The notes below the pieces were generated by a model. It searched no databases, was not told the DNA's origin, and saw nothing but the letters and a program-made list of their open reading frames with translations. A program made the translations under genes and the position numbers. A DNA stretch of 64,000 bases from Pseudarthrobacter sulfonivorans (GTDB lineage Bacteria; Actinomycetota; Actinomycetes; Actinomycetales; Micrococcaceae), in NCBI RefSeq assembly GCF_024391045.1, contig NZ_JANFCZ010000008.1, forward strand, positions 62,001-126,000. Direction: 5' to 3'. Each line of letters starts with the position of its first letter. The first letter of the stretch is position 1. Of this stretch, positions 1 through 9,057 are shown piece after piece.

Positions 1-700
1 GGTTCAGGGCAGGTCCGGTGAAGAGGGAATCGTCCACCAGAACCGTCAGTTCGCCGGTGGTTCCCCGGGCCTGGAGGGCTGCCACCGTGGCGGCAGCCAG
101 CGTGGCCAGTCCGGCGTGGCCCATCACCCGGTCCGGCGCGGACTCACCTGCGCCGAGGAGTACGTCGCCCCCGCCGGTGAGCACCACCTGGTTTGCACCG
201 GATCCGGCCAGGACCCGGGTGGCGAAGCGGTGGTCCGGTCCGAGCATACGCAGTGCGGCCACCGCGGTGAACAGCTTCATGTTGGAGGCGGGAATCCGGT
301 TCTCCGCACCGCCGCGGTCATAAAGGACACCGCCGGTGAGCGCATCCTGGACGAGCCCCGTGAAGTTGCCGTCGCCGTCGGCCTTTAACAGGGTGTCCAA
401 CTGGGCGGAAACTGCTGCCGGCAGCGGCACCGGCGCGCTGTCCGTGAGCGGGGACAGGCCCTGCCGGGCGGAGAGTGTGGCCGGGGGCAACTGCCAGGCT
501 GGCGTAGCGGGCGCGGCGGCCGGTTCCTGTCCGATGAAGCCGGGCGCCACCATCACCGCAGCGGGAACGGCGAGCGCCAGGAGCATGGCCAGCAGCGCGG
601 CGAGGGGCCAGATGCGCCGCACGCTGCCGCGGGTGCGGGTGCGGTTCAAAAAGGAGCTGGCTGCCGTCCGGAACCCTGCGGGGGGCGATGTGTGCTTCAT
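1..700 (-). CDS. dacB: D-alanyl-D-alanine carboxypeptidase, PBP4/S13 type (C-terminus cut by window edge)
   Basis: Penicillin-binding protein 4-type peptidase that trims or opens peptidoglycan cross-links outside the membrane. The start is the ATG at 700 (MKHTSPPAG). Residues about 33-53 form one hydrophobic signal-anchor segment, followed by a Pro/Ala-rich linker. The S13 active-site SxxK motif is present as ASNMKLFT with Ser139 and Lys142. The SxN and KTG motifs would lie past the left edge, so activity cannot be fully checked. The gene is divergent from ppa, with a 152-bp intergenic region between them. Family assignment is firm because the SxxK context and the following mature-domain sequence are typical of PBP4. 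Confidence 0.88.
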   Translation of the reverse strand, partial: MKHTSPPAGFRTAASSFLNRTRTRGSVRRIWPLAALLAMLLALAVPAAVMVAPGFIGQEPAAAPATPAWQLPPATLSARQGLSPLTDSAPVPLPAAVSAQLDTLLKADGDGNFTGLVQDALTGGVLYDRGGAENRIPASNMKLFTAVAALRMLGPDHRFATRVLAGSGANQVVLTGGGDVLLGAGESAPDRVMGHAGLATLAAATVAALQARGTTGELTVLVDDSLFTGPALN

Positions 701-719
701 GCTGCTGCTGGTCCTCAAG

Positions 720-748
720 TCCTGAAATTTCCCCGCAAGTTCCTGAAA
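720..748. promoter_or_regulatory. Direct repeat TCCTGAAA, 21 bp apart
   Basis: TCCTGAAA occurs at 720-727 and again at 741-748, two helical turns apart, in the dacB/ppa divergent intergenic region. Such phasing suits a dimeric regulator on one DNA face. The AT-rich stretch at about 763-780 is the likely place for the promoters. No regulator can be named. Confidence 0.25.
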
Positions 749-852
749 CCTGGGCCTCTCGCTATATCCTCAATAATAGTCGGCGGCACCGACACTCCTT
801 TGTGGTTCGTCTCTAGTGCCGCGAACCCCTGCAATTGCCGAGGAGCATTCCC

Positions 853-1341
853 ATGAAGCATGACGTGACCATCGAGATCCCCAGGGGATCACGCGTCAAG
901 TACGAAGTTGACCACGAGACCGGCCGCGTCCGCCTGGACCGCGTCCTCTTCACCTCCATGCAGTACCCCACGCACTATGGATTCTTCGAGAACACCCTGG
1001 GCGAGGACGGCGACCCGCTGGACGCCCTGGTGCTCCTTCAGGACTTCGACCTGCACCCCGGTGTCATCGTTGAGTCCCGCCCCATCGGCGTTTTCAACAT
1101 GACCGACGACGGCGGCGGCGACGCCAAGGTGCTGTGCGTTCCCGTTGACGCCCGCTTCGACCACATCCAGGAAGTCAGCGACGTCAGCGAATACCTGATC
1201 AAGGAGATCGAACACTTCTTCACGCGTTACAAGGACCTGGAGCCGGGCAAGTGGGTCAAGGCTGAGGGCTGGGGCGACCGCGCCGCCGCCGAGGCTGAGC
1301 TGGAAGCCTCCATCAAGCGTTACGTGCCGGCCGCGCACTAG
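853..1341 (+). CDS. ppa: Inorganic pyrophosphatase (family I)
   Basis: Soluble Mg-dependent enzyme that hydrolyses pyrophosphate to phosphate and so drives biosynthetic reactions forward. The 162-residue product has the usual bacterial length. The acidic signature is visible around residue 55 as [11 protein letters not shown], including the D-x-D-P-x-D core that binds metal. The ATG at 853 follows a good ribosome site (AGGAG at 841-845). An in-frame TTG at 835 lies upstream of that site and is rejected. The gene is divergent from dacB. A strong hairpin follows 40 bp after the stop. Confidence 0.97.
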   Translation: MKHDVTIEIPRGSRVKYEVDHETGRVRLDRVLFTSMQYPTHYGFFENTLGEDGDPLDALVLLQDFDLHPGVIVESRPIGVFNMTDDGGGDAKVLCVPVDARFDHIQEVSDVSEYLIKEIEHFFTRYKDLEPGKWVKAEGWGDRAAAEAELEASIKRYVPAAH

Positions 1342-1380
1342 CGTTCTGCCGGAGGGCCGCCTTGGTGCGGCCTGCGCCGC

Positions 1381-1446
1381 AAATCCCCGCTTCCTGGACA
1401 AATCCCCGCGTTATGCGAGGGGGAATTGTCCGGGAGGCGGGGATTT
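1381..1446. repeat. Inverted repeat, 'AATCCCCGC' family, copy 1
   Basis: The left arm 1381-1401 pairs with the right arm 1426-1446 over about 21 bp with two G-T wobbles; the core is TCCCCGC..GGACAA. It lies 40 bp after ppa. A second copy with the same arm sequence is at 8973-9032. It could stop transcription of ppa, but there is no long T-run after the stem. Confidence 0.8.
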
Positions 1447-1487
1447 TCCGTTGCACAGCCTGCGGGGAACTGTGGAATCGTTGGCTT

Positions 1488-2846
1488 GTGAGTTCCGAGC
1501 CTTCGTTTGCCCCTCCTTATTTTGGCCCTTCTTATTTTGAACCGCCGTGCGGGCCCGTGGTCGGCTGGCAGGACGGTGCGGTGGTGCGGGCCACCGGCAT
1601 CCCGTATGCCACCGCGGGCCGTTTCCAGCCACCCGCGGCTGCGCCCGGCTGGACCGAGCCCTTCGCGGCAACCACCCTCGCGCCGGCCTGCCCGCAGGGT
1701 CCCGTCCCCTTCCTCGACGACGTCCTGGGTACCCGTTACGGCGAGCTTCCCGGCAGCGAGGACTGCCAGCGCCTGTCCATCACCATCCCGGCCGGGATTG
1801 CCGACGACGAACGGGTTCCGGTCATGGTGTGGCTGCACGGCGGCTCCTACACGTCCGGCTCCGGTGACCTGGCGATCTTCGATGCCGCCTCCCTCGTGGC
1901 GGAGAACCGGGTCATCGTGGTGTCCGTGACCTACCGGCTGGGCCTGTTCGGGTACCTGGCCACCGGGACGGGCCGGCCGGCCAACCTGGGCCTGCTGGAC
2001 CAGTTGGAAGCGTTCCGCTGGGTGCAGCGCAACATCGCCGCGTTCGGCGGGGATCCGGCGCGGGTCACGGCGTTTGGCCAGTCAGCCGGCGGCGACTCCG
2101 TCGCCCACCTGATGGCGACGCCCGAGGCGCCTTCATTGTTCCAGCGGGCCATCATTCAAAGTGCGCCGCTGGGCATCACCCGCGGCCGGCACAAGATGAG
2201 CCGCGCCATGGGCATCGCCGCCGAGGCCGTCACCGAAGACACCCCTGCCATGGAAGTTGTGGCCATCGAAGACCACGTATCCCAGGTCGCCCGGAAATAC
2301 GGGCTGATAGCCGCCATGCCCTTCGGCACGCAGTACGGGCACGCCCCGCTGCCGCCGGAAGCCGACATCGAGGACGCCTGGAACGCCACCGCACCGGGCA
2401 TCGAGGTGCTGATCGGGCATACGTCGGACGAAGCCCGGCTGTTCCTGCCCCGCAGCCGTTTTGTTAGCCAGCTCGGCAGCGTTCCGGTGCTGGGCAGCGC
2501 CGCGGTCAGGGCCATCAACTGGGCCGTCACCGAGGCGGTGTACGGGCGGGCGTCGCGGAAGTTCGCCCGCCGCCATGCCCGGGCCGGCGGCACGGCCCAC
2601 AGCTATGTTCTCTCCTGGGGTGCGCCCGGCAACTTCTACCGGGCGGCCCACACGGTGGACCTGCCTCTACTCTTCGGAAACAAGCAGACCTGGGCCGCCG
2701 CCGGCCTCCTCACCGGCGCCAGCTGGGAGGAGATCGACGCCGTGGGCCGCAAGGTGCGGCGAATGTGGGCTTCGTTCGCCCGGGGTGACGGACTGGGCCC
2801 GGCGGGCGGTATTCCCGGTGCGCTGCAGTACCGGGCTGCCGCGTGA
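1488..2846 (+). CDS. Type-B carboxylesterase
   Basis: Alpha/beta-hydrolase of the carboxylesterase/lipase type-B family, probably acting on short ester substrates in the cytoplasm; no signal peptide is seen. Motifs in order are the oxyanion loop VMVWLHGGSYTSG, the nucleophile elbow FGQSAGGDS (Ser about residue 199; the family usually has GESAGG, so Gln replaces Glu), and the catalytic His in AAHTVDLPLLFG (about 387). The product is about 452 residues. The start is uncertain: GTG 1488 is chosen because upstream sequence is the palindromic repeat. GTG 1557 is the alternative, and the true conserved part begins at VVGWQDG. The stop overlaps the next gene's GTG in a GTGA tetramer, so the two are coupled. 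Confidence 0.8.
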   Translation: MSSEPSFAPPYFGPSYFEPPCGPVVGWQDGAVVRATGIPYATAGRFQPPAAAPGWTEPFAATTLAPACPQGPVPFLDDVLGTRYGELPGSEDCQRLSITIPAGIADDERVPVMVWLHGGSYTSGSGDLAIFDAASLVAENRVIVVSVTYRLGLFGYLATGTGRPANLGLLDQLEAFRWVQRNIAAFGGDPARVTAFGQSAGGDSVAHLMATPEAPSLFQRAIIQSAPLGITRGRHKMSRAMGIAAEAVTEDTPAMEVVAIEDHVSQVARKYGLIAAMPFGTQYGHAPLPPEADIEDAWNATAPGIEVLIGHTSDEARLFLPRSRFVSQLGSVPVLGSAAVRAINWAVTEAVYGRASRKFARRHARAGGTAHSYVLSWGAPGNFYRAAHTVDLPLLFGNKQTWAAAGLLTGASWEEIDAVGRKVRRMWASFARGDGLGPAGGIPGALQYRAAA

Positions 2847-3598
2847 GGACGCTGGGAGTTGATCTCGCGGCGGCCGCCAAAAAGACGGCCGTTGCCGTGC
2901 TGAATTGGAATGCCGGGGCTGCCCGTTTGGAGCATCTGGCTCTCGGCGTGGAAGACGAGGAGATCGTGCAGCTCTTCGGCACGAGTTCGATGACCGGCGT
3001 CGACTGCCCGGTTGGCTGGCCGGATGCCTTCCTGCCGTTCCTCACAGGCCACCTGAATCTGGACGCAGATGCCGTCCTGGGCCACGACGGCATTGAAGGC
3101 CGCCGCCTGCTGGCCTACCGGGACACGGACCGCTTCGTCACGGCGCACACCGGTCTGATCCCGCTCAGCGTCTCCGCCGACCGGCTCGCCCATCCGGCCA
3201 TGCGGTGCGCCGTAATTCAGGCCAAGATCGCAGCTGAGTACGGGCCCCAGGCCAGGGATGGATCCGGCCGCTTGGCGGAGGTCTACCCTGCCGCGTCCCT
3301 CAAGACCTGGGGCCTCCTGGCCCGCGGCTATAAGGGCCGCGGCGGTCCCGAAGCGGATCGCCTTGGCGTGATCCTGGCGGACCTGAAGGAGGCGGCTCCG
3401 TGGCTGGACCTTACCGGTCACGAGGACCAACTGGTCGCCTCCGACGACCTCTTTGACGCAGTGATCGCCGCCTTGACCGCCCGCGCTGTAGCCGTTGGCC
3501 AGACTCTGCGCCCACCGGAAAGCCATGCCGCCGCGGCTCTGACCGAAGGCTGGATCCACGTGCCGGCCGGCGGGCTCGCCGGCCTGAGCGGTCCCTGA
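2843..3598 (+). CDS. DUF429 family protein (predicted RNase H-fold nuclease)
   Basis: A 251-residue protein of the DUF429 family, which is predicted to have an RNase H-like nuclease fold but is experimentally uncharacterised. Visible family marks are the N-terminal GVDLAAAAKKTA, the acidic segment GVDCPVGWPDAF (about residue 53), the EVYPAASL motif (about 151) and the late DDLFDAVIAAL. It starts at a GTG overlapping the esterase stop by four bases, so it is probably translated from the same message. It converges on xfp with a perfect hairpin in the gap. A role together with the esterase is not evident. Confidence 0.7.
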   Translation: MRTLGVDLAAAAKKTAVAVLNWNAGAARLEHLALGVEDEEIVQLFGTSSMTGVDCPVGWPDAFLPFLTGHLNLDADAVLGHDGIEGRRLLAYRDTDRFVTAHTGLIPLSVSADRLAHPAMRCAVIQAKIAAEYGPQARDGSGRLAEVYPAASLKTWGLLARGYKGRGGPEADRLGVILADLKEAAPWLDLTGHEDQLVASDDLFDAVIAALTARAVAVGQTLRPPESHAAAALTEGWIHVPAGGLAGLSGP

Positions 3599-3621
3599 TC
3601 TTACTTCCTAGTCCCATCGGC

Positions 3622-3686
3622 GCAACGCGGGGTCACTTTTGGTCCAATAAACCCCGATTTTCGGGCGAAAAGTGACCCCGCGTTGC
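3622..3686. repeat. Inverted repeat, 'GCAACGCGGGGTCACT' family, copy 1
   Basis: A perfect 19-bp stem: GCAACGCGGGGTCACTTTT at 3622-3640 pairs with 3668-3686. It sits between the convergent DUF429 gene and xfp, where it can act in both directions. A second copy with the same first 16 bases is at 58369-58433. The left arm continues as TCACTTTTGGTCC, a string also present in the hairpin at 19140-19200. Confidence 0.85.
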
Positions 3687-3692
3687 TTTGGT

Positions 3693-6149
3693 TCAGGCTT
3701 TGAGCGTCCAGTTGCGGATCTCCGGGAGGTCCTCGCCTTCAGCACGGGTATGTTCCCGGGCGGCGATCCGCCGGTCCTGCAGGCTCTGGCGGAGCAGTGA
3801 GTGCTTCTCCGCCAGGCCCGGCACTCTGTCGATCGCGTCGATGGCCAGCTGGAACCGGTCAATCCCGTTCAGCATGGCCATGTCGAACGGTGTGGTGGTG
3901 GTCCCCTCTTCCTTATAGCCCCGGACGTGCAGGCCGCCGTGGTTGGTGCGCCGGTACGTCAGCCGGTGGATGAGGGCCGGGTAGCCGTGATAGGCGAAGA
4001 TGATCGGCTTGTCCGGGGTAAAGATCCCGTCAAAGTCCGACGGCGGGAGGCCGTGCGGGTGCTCGCGGTCGTCCTGGAGCCGCATCAGGTCCACCACGTT
4101 GACCACGCGGACCTTCAGGCCAGGCGCCCCCTTGCGCAGTAGTTCGGCGGCAGCGACCGTCTCCACCGTGGGCACGTCGCCGGCGCATGCCAGCACCACG
4201 TCCGGGTCCTCCCCCGGCACCTCGGAGCCGGCAAACTCCCAGATCCCCAGGCCGCGGCGGCAGTGGTTGGCAGCGTCGGCCGGCCCAAGCCACGTGGGCG
4301 AGGGCTGCTTCCCGCTGACCACGATGTTCACGTAATCGGTCGACGCCAGGCATTGGTCCATGACGGACAGGAGGGTGTTCACATCCGGCGGCAGGTACAC
4401 CCGGATGACTTCGGCCTTCTTGTTGACCGCGTGGTCGATGAAACCCGGATCCTGGTGCGAAAACCCGTTGTGGTCCTGCTGCCACACATGCGAGGAGAGC
4501 AGGTAGTTCAGGGAAGGAACAGGCTGCCGCCACGGCAGGTTCCGGTGGACCTTGAGCCACTTCGCATGCTGGTTGAACATCGAATCCACGATGTGGATGA
4601 ACGCCTCATAGCAGCTGAACACCCCGTGCCGGCCAGTCAGCAGGTAGCCCTCCAGCCAGCCCTGGCACAGGTGCTCACTAAGCACCTCCAGCACCCGGCC
4701 GGACCGCGCGAGGTGCTCGTCGACGTCGTCAATCCGGTACTGCCACACCTTGTCGGTGACCTCGTAGACATCCTGGAGCCGGTTGGACGCCGTCTCATCG
4801 GGCCCGAACAGGCGGAAGTTCTCCATATTCAGTGCGATGACATCACGCATCCACGACCCGAGCGTGATCATGGGGCTGATCCGCTCGGTGCCCGGCTCCG
4901 GGACGGCGACGGCGTGGTCACGGTAGGCCGGCAGCCTCAGCGGTGTGCGCAGCAGGCCGCCGTTGGCGTGGGGCGTGGCGCTCATCCGCAGGGTCCCCGA
5001 CGGCGCATTCACCGCGACGTCGGGCCGGAGGCGGCCGTCGGCGTCAAACAGTTCCTCGGACCGGTACGACTTAAGCCACTCGCCCAACTGCTTGAGGTGC
5101 TCCGCGTTGGTGCGGACCTCCGCGAGCGGGACCTGGTGGGCACGCCACGTGCCCTCCACCTGTTTCCCGTCCACCGTCCGCGGCCCGGTCCAACCTTTCG
5201 GCGAGCGCAGCACGATCATCGGCCAGCGCGGCGCGGTGCCGTCCGTCCGCGCGCCCGCGGCAGCGCCGCCGTCGTCCGTCCCCTCAGCCGCAGCCCCGCG
5301 GCGGCGGGATTCCTGGATGTCCCGGATCGCAGCGACGGAGTGGTCGAGGGTGGCCGCGAAGTCGCGGTGCGCCTTCGCGACGTCATCGGGATCGGACACG
5401 GTGACGAAGAACGGCTCATGCCCGTAGCCGCGGAGCAGCTGCTCCAACTGCGCCTCCGGCATGCGCGCCAGGACGGTGGGGTTCGCGATCTTGTAGCCGT
5501 TGAGGTGCAGGATGGGCAGCACGGCACCGTCGTGGACCGGATCGAGGAAGTTGTGAGAGTGCCAGCTCGCCGCTAGCGGACCCGTTTCCGCTTCGCCGTC
5601 GCCAATCACGACGGCGGTGATCAGCTTTGGATTGTCGAACACGGACCCGTACGCGTGGGCGAGCGCGTACCCCAGTTCGCCTCCTTCGCTGATGGATCCG
5701 GGGGTCTCCGGCGCCGCATGGCTGGGGATGCCGCCGGGGTAGGAGAACTGGCGGAACAGCTCGGCCAGGCCTGCCTCGTCCCGGCCGACGGCACCATAGA
5801 TTTCGGAGTAGGTCCCTTCAAGCCAGGCGTTGGCCACCACCGCGGGGCCGCCGTGGCCCGGGCCGGCAACGAACAGCATCTCCTGCGCGTCCCGGCGGAT
5901 GATGCGGTTCAGGTGGGCATAGACAAAGTTCAGCCCCGGCGTGGTGCCCCAGTGGCCGAGCAGGCGGGATTTGGTGTGCTCCGCGGCGAGGGGTTCCCGG
6001 AGCAGCGGGTTGGACCGGAGGTAGATCTGCCCCACTGAGAGATAGTTCGCGGCCCGCCACCAGCGGTCCACAAGTTCCAGGCCGTCCTGCGTCTCCTCGT
6101 CCTGTGTCATGTCGTCCTGCATCAAGTGGTCTTTCGGGCTGCCAGTCAT
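3693..6149 (-). CDS. xfp: Xylulose-5-phosphate/fructose-6-phosphate phosphoketolase
   Basis: Thiamine-diphosphate enzyme that cleaves xylulose-5-P (and usually fructose-6-P) with phosphate to acetyl-phosphate plus an aldose phosphate, giving a carbon-saving bypass of glycolysis. The 818-residue length is normal. Recognisable blocks are [15 protein letters not shown] near the N-terminus, the ThDP-region [17 protein letters not shown], and the C-terminal [13 protein letters not shown] and [12 protein letters not shown]. The start is placed at ATG 6149 because GAGG lies 6 nt upstream; ATG 6122 is possible. The gene is divergent from the regulator at 6292 and converges on DUF429. Confidence 0.96.
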   Translation of the reverse strand: MTGSPKDHLMQDDMTQDEETQDGLELVDRWWRAANYLSVGQIYLRSNPLLREPLAAEHTKSRLLGHWGTTPGLNFVYAHLNRIIRRDAQEMLFVAGPGHGGPAVVANAWLEGTYSEIYGAVGRDEAGLAELFRQFSYPGGIPSHAAPETPGSISEGGELGYALAHAYGSVFDNPKLITAVVIGDGEAETGPLAASWHSHNFLDPVHDGAVLPILHLNGYKIANPTVLARMPEAQLEQLLRGYGHEPFFVTVSDPDDVAKAHRDFAATLDHSVAAIRDIQESRRRGAAAEGTDDGGAAAGARTDGTAPRWPMIVLRSPKGWTGPRTVDGKQVEGTWRAHQVPLAEVRTNAEHLKQLGEWLKSYRSEELFDADGRLRPDVAVNAPSGTLRMSATPHANGGLLRTPLRLPAYRDHAVAVPEPGTERISPMITLGSWMRDVIALNMENFRLFGPDETASNRLQDVYEVTDKVWQYRIDDVDEHLARSGRVLEVLSEHLCQGWLEGYLLTGRHGVFSCYEAFIHIVDSMFNQHAKWLKVHRNLPWRQPVPSLNYLLSSHVWQQDHNGFSHQDPGFIDHAVNKKAEVIRVYLPPDVNTLLSVMDQCLASTDYVNIVVSGKQPSPTWLGPADAANHCRRGLGIWEFAGSEVPGEDPDVVLACAGDVPTVETVAAAELLRKGAPGLKVRVVNVVDLMRLQDDREHPHGLPPSDFDGIFTPDKPIIFAYHGYPALIHRLTYRRTNHGGLHVRGYKEEGTTTTPFDMAMLNGIDRFQLAIDAIDRVPGLAEKHSLLRQSLQDRRIAAREHTRAEGEDLPEIRNWTLKA

Positions 6150-6251
6150 GACCGTCCTCACGTCGCTGCGCGCCACTATGCAGCGGCCGTTCCACCATCG
6201 CAACATCTTTGGTTGCGCCGGCACAACCCCTTTGGCGGGGGGTTCGCGCAG

Positions 6252-6282
6252 TTGCCTCCTGCAGGCTACCTGCGGGTAGTCT
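6252..6282 (+). promoter_or_regulatory. Promoter of the 6292 regulator, probably near-leaderless
   Basis: TAGTCT at 6277-6282 lies 9 nt before the ATG, with TTGCCT at 6252-6257 as a possible -35 (19-bp spacer). The start would lie only 2-3 nt before the ATG, and no ribosome site is visible there. Confidence 0.5.
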
Positions 6283-6291
6283 GTTTTTCAC

Positions 6292-6891
6292 ATGTTCACG
6301 TTGACCATCAACCAAACCGATACCCGGCGCGACGGCGACCGCGTTCCTCAGCTGCTGAAGGACCTGCGGCACATACCTGCGCGCCTGGATTTCGACCGTT
6401 CGGTGGAAGACGAAGTCCAGGGAATCGTCGACTCGCCGCAGCAGGCTGTGGACGCGGCGTTGATAGCCCTGCGGTGCGGCTCCTGGTACGTCGGCCTGGG
6501 CGTGGGACCAGTTAATGAACCTCTGCCCAACCAGATCAAGGACGCCTCCGGGCACGGCCTGATCTATGCCCGGCGCGCTGTGGACAGGCTCCGCAACAGC
6601 AAGGAACGCATCCCGGTTGCCGTGGAAGGTCCGCTTGCCGACATTGCCCACGAAGCCGAAGCGGTCCTTCGGCTGCTTGGCCACATTGTCAGGGACCGGT
6701 CCGGAGCCGAGTGGCGGGTCCTTGACCTGATGACGCCGGGCGTCCGCGGGCAGCAGAAAGCCGTCGCCCACGAACTGGGAATCACCACGCAGGCCGTCAG
6801 CAAAGCCGTGGCCAGAGCCCAGTGGGCTGAGGAACACGCCGCCCGGCCGGCCGCCGCACGGTTGTTGTCGCTCATCCTTGAGGTTCGCTGA
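6292..6891 (+). CDS. Putative DNA-binding protein with C-terminal helix-turn-helix
   Basis: A 199-residue protein I recognise only as a conserved actinobacterial hypothetical. The C-terminal third contains QQKAVAHELGITTQAVSKAVARAQW (residues about 152-176), a clear helix-turn-helix of the 'replace-and-recognise' kind. The N-terminal part is acidic (FDRSVEDEVQGI) with an alpha/beta look and GLIYARRAVDRL in the middle. It has no transmembrane segment. Divergent from xfp, it could regulate phosphoketolase, but nothing in the sequence proves that. No ribosome site precedes the ATG. Confidence 0.6.
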   Translation: MFTLTINQTDTRRDGDRVPQLLKDLRHIPARLDFDRSVEDEVQGIVDSPQQAVDAALIALRCGSWYVGLGVGPVNEPLPNQIKDASGHGLIYARRAVDRLRNSKERIPVAVEGPLADIAHEAEAVLRLLGHIVRDRSGAEWRVLDLMTPGVRGQQKAVAHELGITTQAVSKAVARAQWAEEHAARPAAARLLSLILEVR

Positions 6892-6974
6892 ACGCACCCG
6901 TGCCGCAGGGGGCTGCGGGGCCGGGCCTGACCGCGGCTTGCACGATAGCCATGCCGGGACGGGCGGAAGCAGCC

Positions 6975-7826
6975 CTACGGCAGGAGGCTGAGCAACACGT
7001 GGGCAGCGCCGTCGTCGAACACTGACGCGGTGACCTCGTCCGCGGCGGCGATGACTTCCTTGGGGGCCTGTCCCATGGCCACACCCCGCCCCGCCCAGCC
7101 CAGCATTTCGATGTCGTTCCGGCCGTCGCCGATGGCCACCGTCCGGTGCGGCCCGGTCCCCAGCTGGCCGCGGAGCCGCTCCAATGCGCTGGCCTTGGTG
7201 ACGCCGGCCGCGGCGATGTCCAGCCAGGCAGTCCAGCCGACGGAATAAGTGACGCCGGCCAGGCCGATCTCCTCAATGGTTTCGGAGAACTCCTCCGGCG
7301 TGTTTTCGGTGCTGTACACCACCAGGCGGACCGCGGTGGAGTCCAGGAGTGTCTGGAAGTCGACACCGATCGCCTCAACGCCGAAGCTGGCGTCGTGGAA
7401 GCGCTCAGTGGCGAGGAAGTTGCCGTCCTCGTCCTCTAGCGCGTACTTCGCGGTGGGCAGCCGGTCGCGGAGCGCCCGGAGAGCGGGGGCCGGATCGAAG
7501 GTGGATTTGTGGATGATTTCGTAGCCGTCCGCCACCTCCGGATCGAGCCGGAGAGTCACGCCGCCGTTGCAGCACACTGCGTAGCCGCTGGTGATGCCGA
7601 GCAGTTCGATGATGGGCAGGGTGGCATTCAGGGAGCGGCCGGTGGCGATCAGGACGTCGTGCCCCGCGGCCACCACGGCCTGGGCGGCTTCACGGACTGG
7701 GGCGGACATGTGGCCGTCGTGGTCCACCAGGGTGCCGTCCACGTCCAGGGCCACCATGAACTTGTTTTCGGTTGCGATCCGCTGGTCATCGGTGCCAGCG
7801 ACTGTGGATTCAGTCAAAATAGTCAT
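6975..7826 (-). CDS. HAD-superfamily phosphatase, Cof/IIB type
   Basis: A 283-residue haloacid-dehalogenase phosphatase. Motif I is LDVDGTLVDHDG (about residue 28-39) with the two catalytic aspartates, motif II is the T in IATGRS, and motif IV is IGDGRNDIEML near residue 235. The cap between them is of the C2B type, typical of Cof phosphatases acting on sugar phosphates, FMN or PLP-like metabolites; the substrate cannot be told. In the window it has a paralogue at 32576-33394. A long serS-side operon is not evident; the next gene upstream is divergent. Confidence 0.9.
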   Translation of the reverse strand: MTILTESTVAGTDDQRIATENKFMVALDVDGTLVDHDGHMSAPVREAAQAVVAAGHDVLIATGRSLNATLPIIELLGITSGYAVCCNGGVTLRLDPEVADGYEIIHKSTFDPAPALRALRDRLPTAKYALEDEDGNFLATERFHDASFGVEAIGVDFQTLLDSTAVRLVVYSTENTPEEFSETIEEIGLAGVTYSVGWTAWLDIAAAGVTKASALERLRGQLGTGPHRTVAIGDGRNDIEMLGWAGRGVAMGQAPKEVIAAADEVTASVFDDGAAHVLLSLLP

Positions 7827-7983
7827 GCGTCAAGTAGACCAGAGACCCCCGAAACCGGCTAGGACGCAGGCCACAGCGCCTGGTGAACTCGCGGTTAATA
7901 CTCACAGGTTATCCCCGCTGTGAGTGTTAACCTTCGGCCGCTTCGGCAGCCGTCGACCGCACGTTTCCGCCGAGCATGGACCC

Positions 7984-8991
7984 ATGGCCACCGCTCCCCC
8001 TGCCCTGATACTCGCCAGCCGCAAGCGTGCCCTCACCGGAAGCAGCCGTAGCCTGAGCAGCTCATATACGAATGGTGAGATGGTCCGTGTCAGGGCGGGT
8101 GTGTATTTCAATAAGTCGGCCTGGCTCGCACTCAAGCCCTGGGCACGGTACTCGGCCACGGTGGCGGCAGTGGCGGCCACTGACCCCGCGATAGCTTTCT
8201 GCTACCTCACAGCCCTTCGGATCTGGCGGCTCCCGAGCCCTCGGGTTCCAGACCACGTCCATGCCCTCACGCCGACACCGCACAAAGCCGGCCGGCTCCC
8301 ACCGACCACTTGTGCTGCCAAGGACCCGAAAACAGGTCTCACCGGACTCGAAACGGTGCGCAGCTATGGGCTGTTCCGGCATCACTGGAAAGCCGAAACT
8401 GTAGAGCGCCGCGGTTTCAGTGTCACCTCGCTCGTGCAGACCGTCCTTGATTGCGTTGTCCGGCTGGAGTTCCACCATGCCGTGGCCATCGTTGATGACG
8501 TAATGGGTAGCCGCCGCCCGGCGGGCGAAGTACTCACCCGCGCCGAGCTTGAGGAAGCGTCGGACTGCTTGGGGTCTGCTGCCAAGCGCCGCCGTTTTTT
8601 GGAAGTACTGGCATTCGCCGACGAGGCTTCCGAAAGCGTCGGGGAGTCACGCAGCCGTGCCCTTATCCACGTTTTGGGATTCCCTGCTCCGGCCCTGCAA
8701 CATTCCTTTCACGACGATGACGGCTTTATCGGGCGGACTGACTTTTATTGGCGGGAACTCGGCATCATCGGGGAGTTCGACGGGGACGCCAAATATCTCG
8801 ACGACGAGCTCTTGGGAGGGCGCACCACGCGCGAAGCCCTCCTTGCCGAAAAGAAGCGCGAGGACCGGCTGCGGGCCCTCGGATACACGGTCATCCGCTG
8901 GGACTGGAAAGACGCCAGCAGCCTGGAACGCCTGGAGCGGAAGCTCACGGCGGGCGGCCTCACACGCAGAAATCCCCGCCTCATGGACTAA
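7984..8991 (+). CDS. AbiEi-like / DUF559-type putative endonuclease-fold protein
   Basis: A 335-residue protein. The N-terminal half resembles AbiEi-type antitoxin/HTH proteins common in actinobacteria, with LILASRKRAL followed by GEMVRVRAGVY. The C-terminal half has a DUF559/Vsr-like endonuclease arrangement: ESVGESRSR (about residue 220), then RTDFYWRELGIIGEFDGD, and finally KREDRLRALGYTVIRWDW. The D..E-D pattern fits a PD-(D/E)xK-like core. No toxin gene (AbiEii) is adjacent, so a toxin-antitoxin role is not supported here. The last codons (RNPRLMD and the stop) lie inside the palindromic repeat at 8973. The ATG 7984 is preferred over GTG 7924. Confidence 0.6.
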   Translation: MATAPPALILASRKRALTGSSRSLSSSYTNGEMVRVRAGVYFNKSAWLALKPWARYSATVAAVAATDPAIAFCYLTALRIWRLPSPRVPDHVHALTPTPHKAGRLPPTTCAAKDPKTGLTGLETVRSYGLFRHHWKAETVERRGFSVTSLVQTVLDCVVRLEFHHAVAIVDDVMGSRRPAGEVLTRAELEEASDCLGSAAKRRRFLEVLAFADEASESVGESRSRALIHVLGFPAPALQHSFHDDDGFIGRTDFYWRELGIIGEFDGDAKYLDDELLGGRTTREALLAEKKREDRLRALGYTVIRWDWKDASSLERLERKLTAGGLTRRNPRLMD

Positions 8992-9032
8992 TCCCCCCGG
9001 CCTTACAGGGGGACCAGTCCACGAGGCGGGGA
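8973..9032. repeat. Inverted repeat, 'AATCCCCGC' family, copy 2
   Basis: The left arm 8973-8989 pairs with 9016-9032 over 17 bp with one mismatch. It is the same family as 1381-1446 (shared AAATCCCCGC and GGAC in the left arm). It lies between two convergent genes and its left arm contains the last codons and TAA stop of the upstream gene. Confidence 0.8.
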
Positions 9033-9057
9033 CTACTCAGCGAATCGGCGCCGGAGC

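Noticed and set aside
835..852. TTG at 835 as the start of ppa
   Set aside because: The ribosome site AGGAG lies downstream of it and exactly before ATG 853, and the family starts with MKHDV-type sequence.
4263..5576. Open frame of 437 residues on the plus strand across xfp
   Set aside because: Antisense shadow of phosphoketolase, which carries all family motifs.
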